Part shown: positions 20,005 to 32,304 of the stretch, piece by piece | Layout of the letters: each line of letters starts with the position of its first letter | How positions within the stretch are numbered: position 1 is the stretch's first letter | From: Hypsibius dujardini | Lineage: Eukaryota; Tardigrada; Eutardigrada; Parachela; Hypsibiidae | Assembly: GCA_001579985.1 (NCBI GenBank) | Contig: LRSR01012756.1 | Coordinates: forward strand, 1-38,650 | Direction: 5' to 3' | DNA length: 38,650 bases | The notes under the pieces: generated by a model | Databases searched by the model: none | The model's input: only the letters and a program-made list of their open reading frames with translations | What the model was told of the DNA's origin: nothing | Made by a program: the position numbers and the translations under genes

Positions 20005-22591
20005 AGTCTGTCAGTTTGTCTGTTTGTTTGTCTGCCTGCCTGTCTCTACTTGTCTGATTTGTTTGGCCAATCGGACAATCTGCCTGTCAGGCTGTCTATT
20101 CGTCTGCCTATCTGTGCGTCTGTTGTCTGCTTATTTGTGTGTCTGTTTGCCTATCTGGTTATGTGGCCGATCCATTTGTCTAGCTGTGTGCTGCCTCTGT
20201 ACCTATCGCTCTATCTGTCTACCTCTCTTTTTCTTCAGCCTGCCAATATCAATTACGTATGTGTATCTACTGCAGCATCTCTTCTCATTGGTGCTACTAC
20301 TTATGTGTACTGTTGCACATCGTGAAGATCAATACAATAGCGCTACCGTGTAGTGCTGATGTGTTTCGCATCAGTGCCTTATCGAATACCTTAATTTGCA
20401 GTCGGGCCTTTTCCACGAAGATCTGTTTCCTGAGACAGCGGCTCCCACTCCGAGCATGACAACGGAGGACTGGCTGAACGGTCAGAATTCCCCGCCGGTG
20501 ATGACGTCCTTGAAGGTATGACTACGATCGGTCGTCAAACCGGCAGCACAGATAGAACGGCATGGCACGCCATATGGACTCTGACCGTTGTATATTTACT
20601 TTGATCATTCATTTTATTGCGCAGACAAGGGACTCACTGAAGACGAACAAACCGGTCGTCTACCGAGCTGGCGACAATCAACTCATCACATCGGACCGCA
20701 ACAATGAACTGAAATTTCGCTTCATTGCTGACACCGCTAAGGTGGACTATCGTCCGCTTTCAGAACGCAAGCAGAACAAGGGGGCGCTTACGGATGATGA
20801 TGTTCGTGGCGGTTTCAATAGGTAGGGGGATTTGCTGGCTTACGCACTTGGCTAATGCTTTTGGCAACGAAATTTAGAGGAGGCATCCTGTATACCATGT
20901 ACCTGATGATACCTAACCCCTCGGTTCTCGGAGTGCAGTTTGTCTGTCTTTTTCTCATATCTGACTTCATGACTATTTTCCCGCACATATGCGGGATGTG
21001 ATTGTGTTTTTGCATGACCGTCAAGTCCGTCGTCTTGCTCGATAGTGGTAACCGTTTGTCAGTGGGACGAACTCATACTCGTACAGAAACTTCATCTTCA
21101 CAAAAACTATGTTCGACTTAAACTATATTAAAAGTTTTTTAGTAAACGGAAAGAAACTAAACAAAGAAATTAACAACTCATTTTATTTGACGAAAAAAAT
21201 AATTAGCTGATTAGTTTAGTGTTTGCCACCCCATTGTTTTCCTTCTGGTCGTCTATTATTCGGCACTCAATCTCGACTGTCTATCCTTTGAAAATGGTGG
21301 TGCTCCACCTTATTAGTCTTCACGCCCACGTTTACGGTTTGTTTTTCCGGGTAATCAGTCGCCCAGAAGAACAATGTTCTGAAATCACCTCCCCCCCTCC
21401 AGCCCAGCCTAGCCCAGCCCACGGGCAGCCCACAGACCCCTCCCCCCAGAACGGGCAGCCCACAGTCGACTGTCTGGCTGTCTGTGCTCTTGTTCTTAAC
21501 AGTTTTTCGTTTTCGTCAGGTCTTCTCCAGAAGTTCTGAAGCGACGGAGTCTGGCGTTTGAGCCGTCAACGGACCTCAACCAGCGGAGTATTCGATCGCA
21601 CCCGCATCGGTTGAGCCTACAAGAGGAACCGACGTCACACCAATCTGAGTAAGTTCCGTTTTTATTGCAAGTCTTACCAAGTACGAGGTAAATGCTTTTA
21701 ACCAGCCCGTTTTAGAAATCGTAACTTAACCAAGCCGACAGGCCAGCAGGTGGCGCATAAGTCGCTTTTAAGAGAACGACGGCACATAAGTAACCGAAGT
21801 GGCGCCTCTACCGGACTGCTTGCACACTTCTTCATTGAGATTCTTCCCTTCCTTTTTTTGAAACCAAATTCGAACGTGAGGCTTAGGAACGAACTAAAAT
21901 GGATCGGAGAATTTGCCTGAATGTTTTCAAGCCATCTGCTATGACATGGCAGTCTTGCAGCGCCGCGAAATCAACGTTGAAAAAACCCGGCCTGGTTAAG
22001 TTACGATTTCTAAAACGGCCTGATTAATAGCCTTTCCTCGTACTGTAGAATATATAACGTAGGATTGTAATTGATGCCTTACTGATGAGCCTCACGATTA
22101 TAACAGACAAGTGGAAGTAGCTGTCACTGCATTACCTGGTGCGCCTCCGAGGAAATCCTTCCGGAAACTGCAGCGAATGTGGAGTGACCGACAACACTCA
22201 TTGGATGTCGCAGTTATCCCAGAATCGCCTGTGATTAACGGAGGCGATGAATTCTCGTCATTTGACATTCTCCATGAAACGCTGGAAAGCGATCAACCGG
22301 ACCCCTTGTCTAACGGGCAGGAACCGACGACATCTGCCTTGTCTGATAGCAGTCTGATGGACGTCCAGACATCTAACGAAACCAAGTCTGTAGATAGTGA
22401 AATCAGTTCCGGTCGAAGTGATGAACGAAGCGATAAGGAAAATCACGACCCTGATCCGTCGGTAAGATTTTCAGAAGAGACCGCTTCGACATTGCTCATT
22501 GATAAAACAGTTGTCCAACTGAAAGGAAATGGAGACAAATAGAGGAGACAGACAGGTCAATTGATCGAGGCAGACAGACAGACAGACAAGC

Positions 22592-22628
<37 letters not shown>

Positions 22629-23124
22629 GCAGACAGACAGACAGACAGACAGACGGGCGCGCACAACATACTAGTAGCGGGAGAACATTTTCGCTACACA
22701 GTTAGCTTGATCTGCTTCAAAAATGGTGCTTGTAATGCTGCACAAACGTTATGGTGGCCCATTGGTGGGGCAGCTAGCTATTGGCCTATAGCTTATCCAA
22801 AATGCAGTACTTATAGAATAATTGTTATCTTCGCGTAATATTAAAATGTGTTCTTTTCAGTTCCCACAAATTTTCAAGCTATTTCTGGAGCAGAAAGAAA
22901 CGATCGTCAAACTGGAACGCACACTGCGATTGAAGGACGAAGAAAATGCCCGTCTCCTAGCCCAAATCAGGTTGTTACAGGAATCCGCCGCTACGACGTA
23001 CGATCCTAGGGAAGTCAGCGTGGACGGCCCGGAAATCGGAATGCACGAACCGTGTGAATCTGCCCGTGAGAGCGTTGTTAATTTGGACGAATGCGAAACA
23101 TTCGGCGGGACATCGGAATCCTAG
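16783..23124 (+). CDS. coronin (actin-binding WD40 protein)
   Basis: Sixteen exons join in phase: 16783-16959, 17109-17126, 17190-17254, 17394-17445, 17529-17612, 18425-18487, 18640-18765, 18916-18954, 19200-19323, 19423-19540, 19662-19854, 20402-20515, 20625-20821, 21520-21648, 22107-22461, 22861-23124, giving about 705 residues. The N-terminus (SKFRHVYGEPAKK) is the classic coronin start. WD40 motifs follow: SASEDCTVKLW, LQGHTRRV, SAGSDSLVILWD. The coronin C-terminal extension contains DSSSGVTFPYYDPDTSVVYL, MPKRGLNVNACEIFRFYKL and HEDLFPETA. A long Ser/Asp-rich linker leads to a C-terminal coiled coil (FLEQKETIVKLERTLRLKDE) expected to oligomerise. Coronins bind F-actin and Arp2/3 in the cytoplasm. 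Linker length exceeds that of mammalian coronin 1. Exon 2 is only 18 nt. Confidence 0.93.
17261..17362. repeat. two-copy direct repeat in coronin intron 3
   Basis: GTATCATTACTACACTGTTT ... GACTTTGAACAGTAT occurs twice in tandem, the second copy with a small internal expansion (CTACACTGTAT). It fills most of the 139-bp intron. Confidence 0.85.
18016..18142. mobile_element. TA-flanked palindromic MITE, family A copy 3 (coronin intron 5)
   Basis: Ends TACACACGTGGCAAAAATAT and GGTTTTTGCCAGGTATGTA with the inner GACCGAGTTAAGC and GCTTAACTCGGTTAGCGC arms. The right end carries substitutions, so this copy is slightly decayed. Confidence 0.87.
19911..20225. repeat. degenerate TCTG/CCTG microsatellite, coronin intron 11
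   Basis: A long pyrimidine-rich run of imperfect TCTG, CCTG and TTTG tetranucleotides gives long Cys/Leu/Ser-rich chance frames. It lies between the donor at 19855 and the acceptor at 20401. The degeneracy suggests an old array. Confidence 0.9.
22563..22655. repeat. (CAGA)n microsatellite, coronin intron 15
   Basis: About twenty CAGA units with one CAGC interruption, the reverse complement of the TCTG arrays. It lies 20 bp past an in-frame stop that would be used if intron 15 (22462-22860) were retained. Confidence 0.95.
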
Positions 23125-25091
23125 TCACTGGGATGGTGGTAATCACAGCCGTGGCGCTGTGGCATCAAAACCATTCGCAGACTTTCTCATAGGAGTTTCG
23201 GCTGCTGCTACCGGCGCTAATTAGAGCTTTCGTATACATTCCGTGTAAACCCAAGTTCCTACTGTGAGCATGTGAGACTTTTGTGTTTTACAGAAACCGG
23301 TCGCTGCTTGCGAACTGCTTGATTTTAAAAGTAGTATGTATGCATGTCACACTGCCTGAAAAGATGAGGTGGACGCTGTTTTAATTGGCTATACCGTCTG
23401 TTTTTTGTTTTAGCTGCATTGACTGTAATGACTGTTAGTTTCATTATCTTGCGCAAATTGGGTGAGTCAGGTCATTATTGAATCAGTGCATTCCTTACCG
23501 CACTCCTTTGTGGGTATGGTGCATAGAGTTCATGTTCAATTGACCGCGGCCGGCACGTGTCCAACTTCGGGGAAATGACCCTCAGTCAAAGTTAAGATCT
23601 GGATGGCCGGCGGCTTGGGTAGCTTTATTTTTAGAAACGTAATCTACCGACGCGCCTAAACAGATGGCCGTGCTGTGCCCAGCGTGATGGGCCTCAATCT
23701 GGACTAAATTAAACGAAACATAAACAATCAGGCCATGTGTCTGGAAAGATACATTTACAGTCAGTCATATCGGAACTTTTTCTACACTGTACAGCATAAA
23801 CATTATGCACAGCGACGCAGCAATTTTCCGCTACCGGAAGTTCGGGAATCGGACCTTACAATAATCGCGTACGCTGTAGTAGTAGTGCAATAATGTTAAT
23901 ACTCGTACTGTACAAATTTATATGATTGGGTCACCACCCAGTTTTTTGCCGGAAGATCTCTGAGGTTTTGCATTCTTAGGCAATTTCATAAGGAAGTTAA
24001 ACAGTAAAAGTTATGTAGCAACGAAATAATTGGGTGGTTGGAAAATTTCACTATAGAGGTCGCTGACTATGCAGTGACTCATCTGTTTCTGATTAATTTG
24101 CGATACAGCGCCCCCTGCCACCCGGTGGCCCATTCCAGGGTACGGAAAGTCAAGTGGCCCATTGTAGAACCCTTCCTTAGTACACACGTGACAAAAACCT
24201 TGCGCTAACCGAATTAGGCACTTTAACACGCGGCTGTGTACAACAGCCATGCGTTGAACGAGTGTAATGGCTTAACTCGGTTAGCGCAAGGTTTTTGCCA
24301 CTTGTGTACTTGATGCTTAACCTGAGTAAATCGCTTCCCTGTTACGGGTCTAAAGTGCAAGTTCTGTATGTTTATTGTTTCATTCAATCGTTAACTTGCA
24401 CGGGTAAAAGGACACCATACAATCACCAGACCAGAGCTGCGCCATGAACAAATTGTTTTGAAATAGTTCTAAAAGATGATTCATTTCAGGGAACCTCATT
24501 TTGATATGAGTAGATTGGCGGCTACAGCTGTTTCATTCACCCGGTCTGCAAAACAGCTCATCAAACCGGTCACATGAACATCCTATTCTATCAAATCGCT
24601 CACTTTAACATGGTAGGCTCAATTCCTATCAAGCCTATTAAGGTCGAGTGAGAATAGGACGTTTAAGCCAGTTATGTGCTCAGGGTGATCGTACGACGGA
24701 CAACTTTCCTCTGCGCCTGCCCTGCGCTCGTTTCCGTGTTCATCTCGTACGAGCGTAGACTTTTGTTGGTAAACTTTCTTTCCTGCCTGCAGCAGCGCAC
24801 GCAGCTTCACTCCACTTGTTTTCAAGTAGAAAAAGCCGTCGCCACCTCTTTTTTAGCGAGCGTCACTAAGTTTCACGATCTCTTCTAGATCACGCAACAA
24901 TCGCGCGCTAGAATCAGATTCCAATTTCGACTGCCAAGGAAATCAAATTTTTACCTTTCACTGGGAAGGGAATCAAATTTTTCCTTTGGCGCATTTTGCC
25001 TTAATTCAACATTCAGAACCGTTTTGTTGTTGATTTTACACGAAAATGGAACATAATTTCCCTTGGAGGACATGATATATTTGGATTTGCC
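23125..25091. other. coronin-ADAM intergenic region
   Basis: It holds the coronin 3' UTR, one family A MITE (24181-24308) and the ADAM 5' flank. No canonical AATAAA was found close after the coronin stop. A 9-codon upstream frame (25046-25075) precedes the ADAM ATG and would lie in its 5' UTR if transcription starts far enough upstream. No other gene is supported. Confidence 0.6.
24181..24308. mobile_element. TA-flanked palindromic MITE, family A copy 4
   Basis: Ends TACACACGTGACAAAAACCT and AAGGTTTTTGCCACTTGTGTA. The inner arms GCGCTAACCGAATTAG and CTTAACTCGGTTAGCGC are inverse. It lies between coronin and the ADAM gene. Confidence 0.88.
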
Positions 25092-27082
25092 ATGTTTTGG
25101 CGTTTTTTATGCGTGGTTTGCGTCTTGGCAGCAGGTGCTCTAGCTGAGACACGGCAAGGTGAGTGTGCATGCAAGGTGAAAAGTCAATGTTGTCGCGCGG
25201 TTTAGTCACATGTTAAAAAAAAGGTGGGGCCAGGTAGGACCTTGACATCGATTAAAAGTGCAGAATCACTAACCCAGTCATGTTTATTTTATTGGTTTGG
25301 GGATGAATGATTACTTTTGGGACTGGAGAAGGTGTGAGGTGATTTTGGAAAAGTTTGTTCTGATTACTTTTTGTTTTGCTCCATCATTTGATTGGTTGAT
25401 CGATTGATCAGTTGTGGATGCAGTGCAGTGGACACATGAACGAGTGATTGATGAAATGATTGATTGATTGCCCGAATCATCCACAAAACTGTATTCGTAT
25501 TTCCTGGGCGGTACGTGACGCTTTTGTCAATGACGATTATAAGTTGCTTCATGATTAACTTGTATGTATTCGAGTTGTCGTAATGATAATAATATTTGTG
25601 GCGACAAGAAAATGTAGGTTCAATCTTCCATGGGCGCCATTTGATTGCGCCTTGCGTTTTTGGTGCTTGATTGGCTGATTTGGGCAACTTTTCGCTCTGC
25701 GCTGGTCGGGAGTTCTACTCTCTTGACTTTAAATAATGTTCTTTTTGGTAGTAATAGCAAGTAATTCATAAGCTTGAGCTTGACAACATAATTTTTTTTT
25801 TGAAAATTTATGCTGCATTCCAAATATTCTGCATGTATTTTCTGTTGCAGTCGTTTTAGATTTTTTAAATATTTAATACATTTATTACAGAAACTGGTTA
25901 TTGATTAGTTGATTTGTCTGAGCTTGGCTTTATTTTCTCCTCTTTTTTCTTTCATTTTTTCTCGCATTGTTTTTCCAACAATTTAAAAGGAGCTCAAAAC
26001 AATTTTCGTCATTTTCAGGCGATGTCTTTGATGAATTCTACACATTCGATGTGACCATTCCGAAGACGACTATCCCGTCTGATGCCCGGTCAAAACGTGA
26101 CGTTGTATCCCCGAGCAACGAGGGTCACTTGAGCCAGCGCCAAGGGACCTCACACCGGCGTCGTCTTCAGTTCGATGCCTTCGGGCAATCCTTCGACTTG
26201 GACTTGAAACTAAACCCCGATCTCGTGCCCGATGGATTTCAAGTGGCGGTGCATAGTCGCGGTGGGATTAGAACATTTCGGCCTCCTGTCGAGAAGTGCC
26301 ATTACCGGGGAACGCTGAACAACGCGCCGGAATCAAACGTCGCAGTCAGCCTTTGCAACGGTGGCGTGAGGTAAACGGAACTATTGAATTGTCGACATCT
26401 GCATTGGGAAACAAAACATCTCTGACTGTTTTTTATCTAGTGGTTTCATTCAAGACGGGCATGGAGAGACGTTTTATTTGACGACGGATAGTGCACAGCC
26501 GGGAAAGATGATGGTCATGCGGGAGTCTGACAAGATTCCAGTCATGGAAATTTGCGGTAATTGAAACGAGCTTTTTTACCCATGGTTTGCTCAACGGGAT
26601 CATTTTATTAATAGGAGATACGCCAGTGTGCACTTTAAATAGAACACGATTGACATTTTGCCGGACTGTTTGTTTATCTGTCTAAACATTTATGGGACGC
26701 TGTGCGTGTATCTTTTGTACTGTGTATTTATGTGTGAAGCGACCAATAATGTATGTTTGATCCATGTTTTCTAGCTTCTCGGTATGCATGTTCATTGTGT
26801 TCCTGTCTATCTGCCTATCTGATGTCTATATGATTGCCTGACTTGTCTGTGTGTCTGTCTGCATCCGTTTGTCTCTCTGTCTCTGCCTGTATGTCTGTAT
26901 ATCTGTTGTATCTGTCTGTTTGTATCTAGCTGTTTGTCTGTCAAGTCCGTCTGCCTGTCTTGGTTGTCTATCTGTTTGTCTGTCTTTCTGTTTGTCTGCC
27001 TGCCTGCCTTCCTGCCTGCCTCCCTGTCTTGGTTGTCTGTCTTTTTGTCTGTCTTTCTGTTTATCTGTCTGCCTCCCTCCCT

Positions 27083-27115
<33 letters not shown>

Positions 27116-28256
27116 CCAGATCTTTCTTTGTGCTTCTGATCTTTTTCCGAATGCCTGTCTGTTGGATGAGAATTTGTTAAGTCTCTACCAGCTTTCTGAC
27201 GTGGTTTTAGCAACTCTGTATAAACTGTACACTACTGTCGTACCGTCTATCGCGGTGATGCTAAAGCTCTAGATACATATGCATTATCAAGAACTTATCT
27301 TTCTGTGTAAACAGAGGTTTGCCGGTAGTCGTTTACACATGCGTTGTAAAGCCATGAATAAGAAGGAGTGCCATTATCCAACTTCCCGTCTACACCGGAA
27401 AGGCTCTGACGTTTTCGTTATTTGCAGGAGTCGATCTTGATGGCGTGGAACCGGATAGGAATCTCACGCGAATAACGGTTCGTATGCGTATGCGCATATC
27501 TGCCACACATTATTGCTCTAAATCGGTTAACCGTCTGCTCTACTGTTTTAACGGGAAGAAAACGCAAGCTATTCAAGCTCCTGAAAAGAGGGAGCCGGTT
27601 TGAGGTTAATGTCTAAGGGTTATCGCCTGTAGTTGTCCTCATTTTGTGGCGGCATCCCGGGGGAGGACGGAGAGTTTTACGACCTACCCCAGTCAGGCCG
27701 CCGACGAGTTTTTATCTTCACGCGACAGCTTTATGCGCTGTCTGATTGTCAAATAGGCAGACAGTGAGACAGACAGATGGATGGATGATTCCTGTTGAAA
27801 TATGTCGCCGGAAGTTAGTCAGAGAAGCGTTTTTGGCATTACAATTACGAGTCATCCTGCAGACGGACAGCTCACAGATATCGTTATAGCTGTTCCAAGG
27901 GCGCTGTCACCACACTGTACTTCCTGTGTGTGTGGCATGTAGCAAAAACCGTCGATAATGTAATTTCCATGGAGCATGGCACGAATCGGCATCCGCTGCT
28001 GTCCTCCATCCAGGGTTCTTGATTGACGACCCGCGCGTATGTGTGTCAGCGTAGTGGAGATTAACGGCAGGAAGTTTTGACTGAACTGAGTCAGTGAGGA
28101 AGGATGTCTGGAGTGAGATGATGACGAGCTGATTGAAGTTTGTCACGATCGAGTTACGGACTATTGCTGTAATTCTGTAACCTAAATTGTGCATTGCTTT
28201 CGGGCTCATTTGGTTGCTCATTCATTTAACTATTCGCGTCCGTCTGCTTAAGTTTA

Positions 28257-28287
<31 letters not shown>

Positions 28288-30999
28288 GTCTGTCTGTCTG
28301 TCTGTCTGCTGTTGTGAGCCTTTCTGCCTGCTTGCCCGTATGTATGTATGTATGTCTGTTTGTTTGTCTATCTGTCTGCTTGCCTGTCTGTTTGTGTCTG
28401 TCTATGTCTGTCTGTCTATCTGTTTGTCCGAGTGTAACAGTCTATCTGGTGTTCTCTAGAGGACTAGTCTCTAGCTTCCCTGTCTCTTGTCCTACCTGCT
28501 TGCTTGTCTACTTTCCCTCCTTCCTAATTGGTTGGTTCATCCTTTACATACATACATTACCCATTAAACAAAATTACAAATCATCCCACTGTTCTGTAGG
28601 TTTTCAACGGTAGGATCATGTACTAGTATTTAGTATTTTCAGGGCTCGATCAAGCCGCACCATCATTCACGGACACGAAGAAGTCTCGATCAGCCGTCCT
28701 CCAGTGACCGTAACTCCCTCTATGTGGAGCTCGTTATGGTCGGCGACACGAAGCTTTTCGAGAAGTATAAGAAAAACGAGACTCTCGTTATCAATCGCTT
28801 CGTGGAGATTGCCAGTATCGTTAATGCGGTAGGTCGCCCCCTTTTTTCCCATTCCCGCTGTGAAGTGGAAAGGGAAAAAATAGTCGCCGACTTTTTATCG
28901 GTTGGCTCATTTGACATGCTCGATAACTTATCAGCACGCTCTCCTTTGCAGTTATACACGCCGCTAGACATATTCGTCGTGCTGGCTGGCGTCGAGATTT
29001 GGACCGACACGGATAAGATTGCTGTGTCGAATGACTCGGAGACCACCCTGAAGAACTTTCTACGCTATCGGAAGCGGGACCTGATCCCTCGCATGCCCAA
29101 TGACAATGCCTATCTGATTTCGTAAGGAAAAGCTGGTTGGCGCCAGTCTTATATGATGACTCTGTCGCGTGGCGTCTCGCTTTATCGCGGTTGACCTGTT
29201 TCGGCTGACGCTGACTAATATTTGTTTTGTCTATTGGCTGTTGATTGTGTAGGTTTAGCAATTTTGAGGGGAGTGTGGTCGGAAAGGCGCTGAAAGGACA
29301 AATGTGCACGTACGAGTACTCTGGTGGGATCGCAAAGGTATTTTAATAAGGCAAACACAATAAGAAATGCGATAGTCATCCGAGGTGCCTTCTTGATGGT
29401 TGTACACAGACGTTGACACACATGGCGGGCGGACAGACGGACGGGCAGCCAGACAGGCACACAGGCACACAGGCAGGCAGACAGACAGACAGACAGACAG
29501 ACAGACAGCGACAGACAGACAGACGACGACAGACAGACAGGCGCACAGGCAGGCGCACAGGCAGGCACACGGACAGACAGACAGGCAGGCACACAGACAG
29601 ACAGACAGACAGATAGACAGACAAACAGACAGATAACACAGTAATGTAGATTCTAACCATGCGATTTGAGCTAGTGTACGAACCGACTTTATTTTTATTT
29701 TTACAGGATCATAGCTCGCTCTCTGGTCCGGTTGGCGCAACAGTTGCTCATGAACTAGGTCACAATTTCGGTATGGAACACGACTTCACCGACTGTAAAT
29801 GCCCCGAAGATAGATGCATAATGACCCCAGCCTCAGTGTATGTATCCCTTAACTCCTTACCCGTCGTTGTAGCCTTGTTTGTTTGTTGAGTAGGCTTTAT
29901 TTTTGTTTGCTTTCGGTTTTTCTCCCTGATAGTGGCGAAACACCATCCAACTGGTCGTCCTGCTCAAAAAAGTATCTGGAGGACCATCTGGCGCGTGGGA
30001 TCGGCACGTGCCTGAAACGGGCGCCGAAAACGGTCCCTCACTCTTATTGCGGAAATGGATTCCTCGAGGAGGGTGAGGAATGTGACTGCGGGCCGAAAGA
30101 GTTCTGCCGGAACAGGTGCTGCTTGGCGGAGACGTGTACTCTGTCGATTAATTCTACTTGCGGTCACGGTTCCTGTTGCGACTTGTGAGCATATTTTATA
30201 GTTACTTTCATTTATCCAACTCAATATCGCTTGGCGTGCTACGGCCCAGTTGTTCTAGAACATTTTCAGCGACTGACGTTTGCTTGATTTTCGTCCTTCT
30301 TTTAGGCACACGTGCTCTCCAAAACCGGCAGCCACAACATGTCGCGAGAGCTCTGGGGAATGTGACCTTCCGGAATATTGCGATGGACATACGGGAGCGT
30401 GTCCCAGAGATTTCTGGACAGCTGATGGTGTACCTTGTCGGAATGGAGACGTGAGTATTGCTATGATGGTCTGTCCCTTTATTTGTTTATTTGTCTGGCG
30501 GTCTTTCCGACTGACCGCCTGTCTGTCTGTCTGTTTGTCTGCCTGCCTATCTTTCTGTTTGTCTGCCTGCCTGTCTCTTTGTTTGTCTGACTGTCTGCTG
30601 TGTTGTCTGCTGTGTCTGTCTGGTTATTCAAACGTTCAACTGGATTAAAGAAATGGATTAATTTTGTAGGCCTACTGTTATGATGGTAGCTGTAAGACGC
30701 ACGACGATCAGTGCCAGTTCCTGTGGGGCAGTACGGGCAGAGAAGCAGACAACAAATGCTTTTTGCTCAACGCCAAAGGAAATGCCAACGGCAACTGCGG
30801 TCACGATAGAATAACTGACAATTACACTAAATGCGCCTCTGCGGATAACCGGTGTGGACTTCTTCACTGTTCTAGCCAAGTCGACCGGCTGGTCGTTGGG
30901 TCGGACAGTGCGACTTCCGTGAGCCAGTCCTATATTCCTGCCTCGACCACTTATATAAGCTGCAAGTAAGGATTCGGACATCCGACGCCGAGCCAGTAA

Positions 31000-31039
<40 letters not shown>

Positions 31040-32304
31040 TCAGTCATGACAGTTAGGCATAGGGAAATTATAGCGAGTAGATATTAGACAGACGACTTGC
31101 GCAGTAACACCTGTTACGTCGTATAACAAGAATTTGCGATTGCTTTAGTCCTTTCGCTTTATACAAGTTAATTCTTCATGGTAGATCCGCCTACGTTGAC
31201 TTCGGACTGAGCATACCCGACCCGGGCCTGGTGCCGAGTGGAGCAAAATGTGGCACCGATATGATGTGCCTGAACCAAATTTGCACTCCCATTGCCCACC
31301 TCCCGCACTACTGCCCTAACAACTGCGGCTCCACCGGGGTCTGCAACAACGCCGGTCATTGCCATTGCCACGACGGTTATTCTCCTCCTGACTGCTTGGG
31401 CAGCGGCTACGGCGGATCCATCGACAGTAACCCATCCAGCACCACCGACTCGTACCGCCGCTTCCGGGACGCGATGCTCATCATCTTCCTTGTCATCGTA
31501 CCTGTCATGGGTGTTGTGATTTATCTCTTCCGCTTCCGAATCCGGGAATGGCTCATCAAACGCTGTAAACGTGGAGGTTCTCGCCGGAGATCGTCTGCTC
31601 CACCGGCAGCGTCCGCAACGGTGAAGAAGCCCAATCATCCGAACAAAGGCAGTATGCGTGGTATACGAATCTCTGAGCCGGTTCCAGTCAAGGACGGCCT
31701 TAACGACACGGTGGTGAGTCTTCAGATGGACAATGGAAGAATGACGGCGCATACGCAACTCTCACCGGAATCGTGGCCGGTGATTAAGGAGCAGGGATAC
31801 TTCCCGCCGAGCGCATTGCCGCCACCGCTGCCGTCAAAACCACCCAAAGCTGTCCGGGAGATTCCCGTGGCAACCGTCACACCGGTTGTTCCGGTTCCTC
31901 AAGTTCCGTTTCAGTCTCCTGAGATAAGACGAAAAAAGAGCGCGGAATCTCCGGTGTCCGTCGAAGACGTCTCCCCAAGTGTGAGACCCGTTAGACCAGC
32001 TCCGGCTCCGCCACCGCAACCGACTGTCACCGCCGTCAGTCGGAATTCGTCTACGAGTTCGAGCAAACGCCAGCGGCCGTTGGTTCGGCCGCCGGATCCC
32101 CCGCCCAAGCCGATCGCGAAAGGAGGTGGAAGGAGCGCTGCTGACAAAACTGTGATAGCCAACAATGGCCGACCAGAGACCAAACCTATGACCACAGAGT
32201 CTAGTCTGTCACCAAAGAATACTCTTGTTTCGGAGCTTGCCCGGCGGTTTGAAAGCCGAAGAGCCGCTTCTGGGAACCAGGATAATGATGAGTCGACCGA
32301 TTGA
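25092..32304 (+). CDS. ADAM metalloprotease-disintegrin, membrane-anchored, catalytic type
   Basis: Twelve exons join in phase: 25092-25158, 26019-26370, 26441-26556, 27428-27477, 28643-28828, 28952-29121, 29253-29337, 29707-29837, 29933-30184, 30306-30450, 30670-30965, 31185-32304, giving about 989 residues. Order: signal peptide (1-18); prodomain with a cysteine-switch-like VMEICG near 173-179; furin site RTRR at 205-208; metalloprotease with intact zinc site [12 protein letters not shown] (357-368) and CIM Met-turn at 379-381; disintegrin domain from about 422, with CRESSGECD in the integrin-loop position; Cys-rich domain; EGF-like domain (660-687); one membrane helix (713-732); and a long cytoplasmic tail with several PxxP motifs. 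The layout fits the ADAM9/12/19 (meltrin) group, so surface shedding is expected. The exact orthologue is not assigned. Confidence 0.93.
26790..27118. repeat. degenerate TCTG/CCTG array, ADAM intron 3
   Basis: Long imperfect run of TCTG, TTTG and CCTG units, ending in about nine clean CCTG units (27082-27117). It gives long chance frames rich in Cys, Leu and Ser, which are not coding. Confidence 0.9.
28257..28440. repeat. TCTG array, ADAM intron 4
   Basis: Clean TCTG units at 28257-28310 followed by a degenerate TCTG/TATG/CCTG stretch, all within the 1.2-kb intron between 27477 and 28643. Confidence 0.92.
29441..29635. repeat. CAGA/CAGG array, ADAM intron 7
   Basis: Mixed CAGA, CAGG and CACA units on the plus strand, inverse in orientation to most other arrays here. 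The array lies between exons 7 and 8, about 70 bp before the exon carrying the zinc-binding motif. Confidence 0.92.
30510..30625. repeat. degenerate TCTG array, ADAM intron 10
   Basis: Imperfect TCTG, CCTG and TTTG units between the donor at 30451 and the acceptor at 30669. Confidence 0.88.
31003..31038. repeat. short (CAGA)n array, ADAM intron 11
   Basis: Nine CAGA units, 37 bp after the donor of exon 11. Confidence 0.92.

Noticed and set aside
19901-20353. 150-codon Cys/Leu-rich frames
   Set aside because: They are translations of a degenerate TCTG/CCTG microsatellite inside a coronin intron.
27082-27118. CRISPR-like repeat
   Set aside because: It is a simple CCTG tetranucleotide run with no spacers, in a eukaryotic intron.
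29255-29740. 161-codon minus-strand frame rich in Cys/Leu/Val
   Set aside because: It reads through the CAGA/CAGG array in ADAM intron 7 and runs antisense to real exons.
31168-31758. 196-codon minus-strand frame
   Set aside because: It is the antisense shadow of the last ADAM exon, whose sense frame has clear EGF, membrane and proline-rich features.
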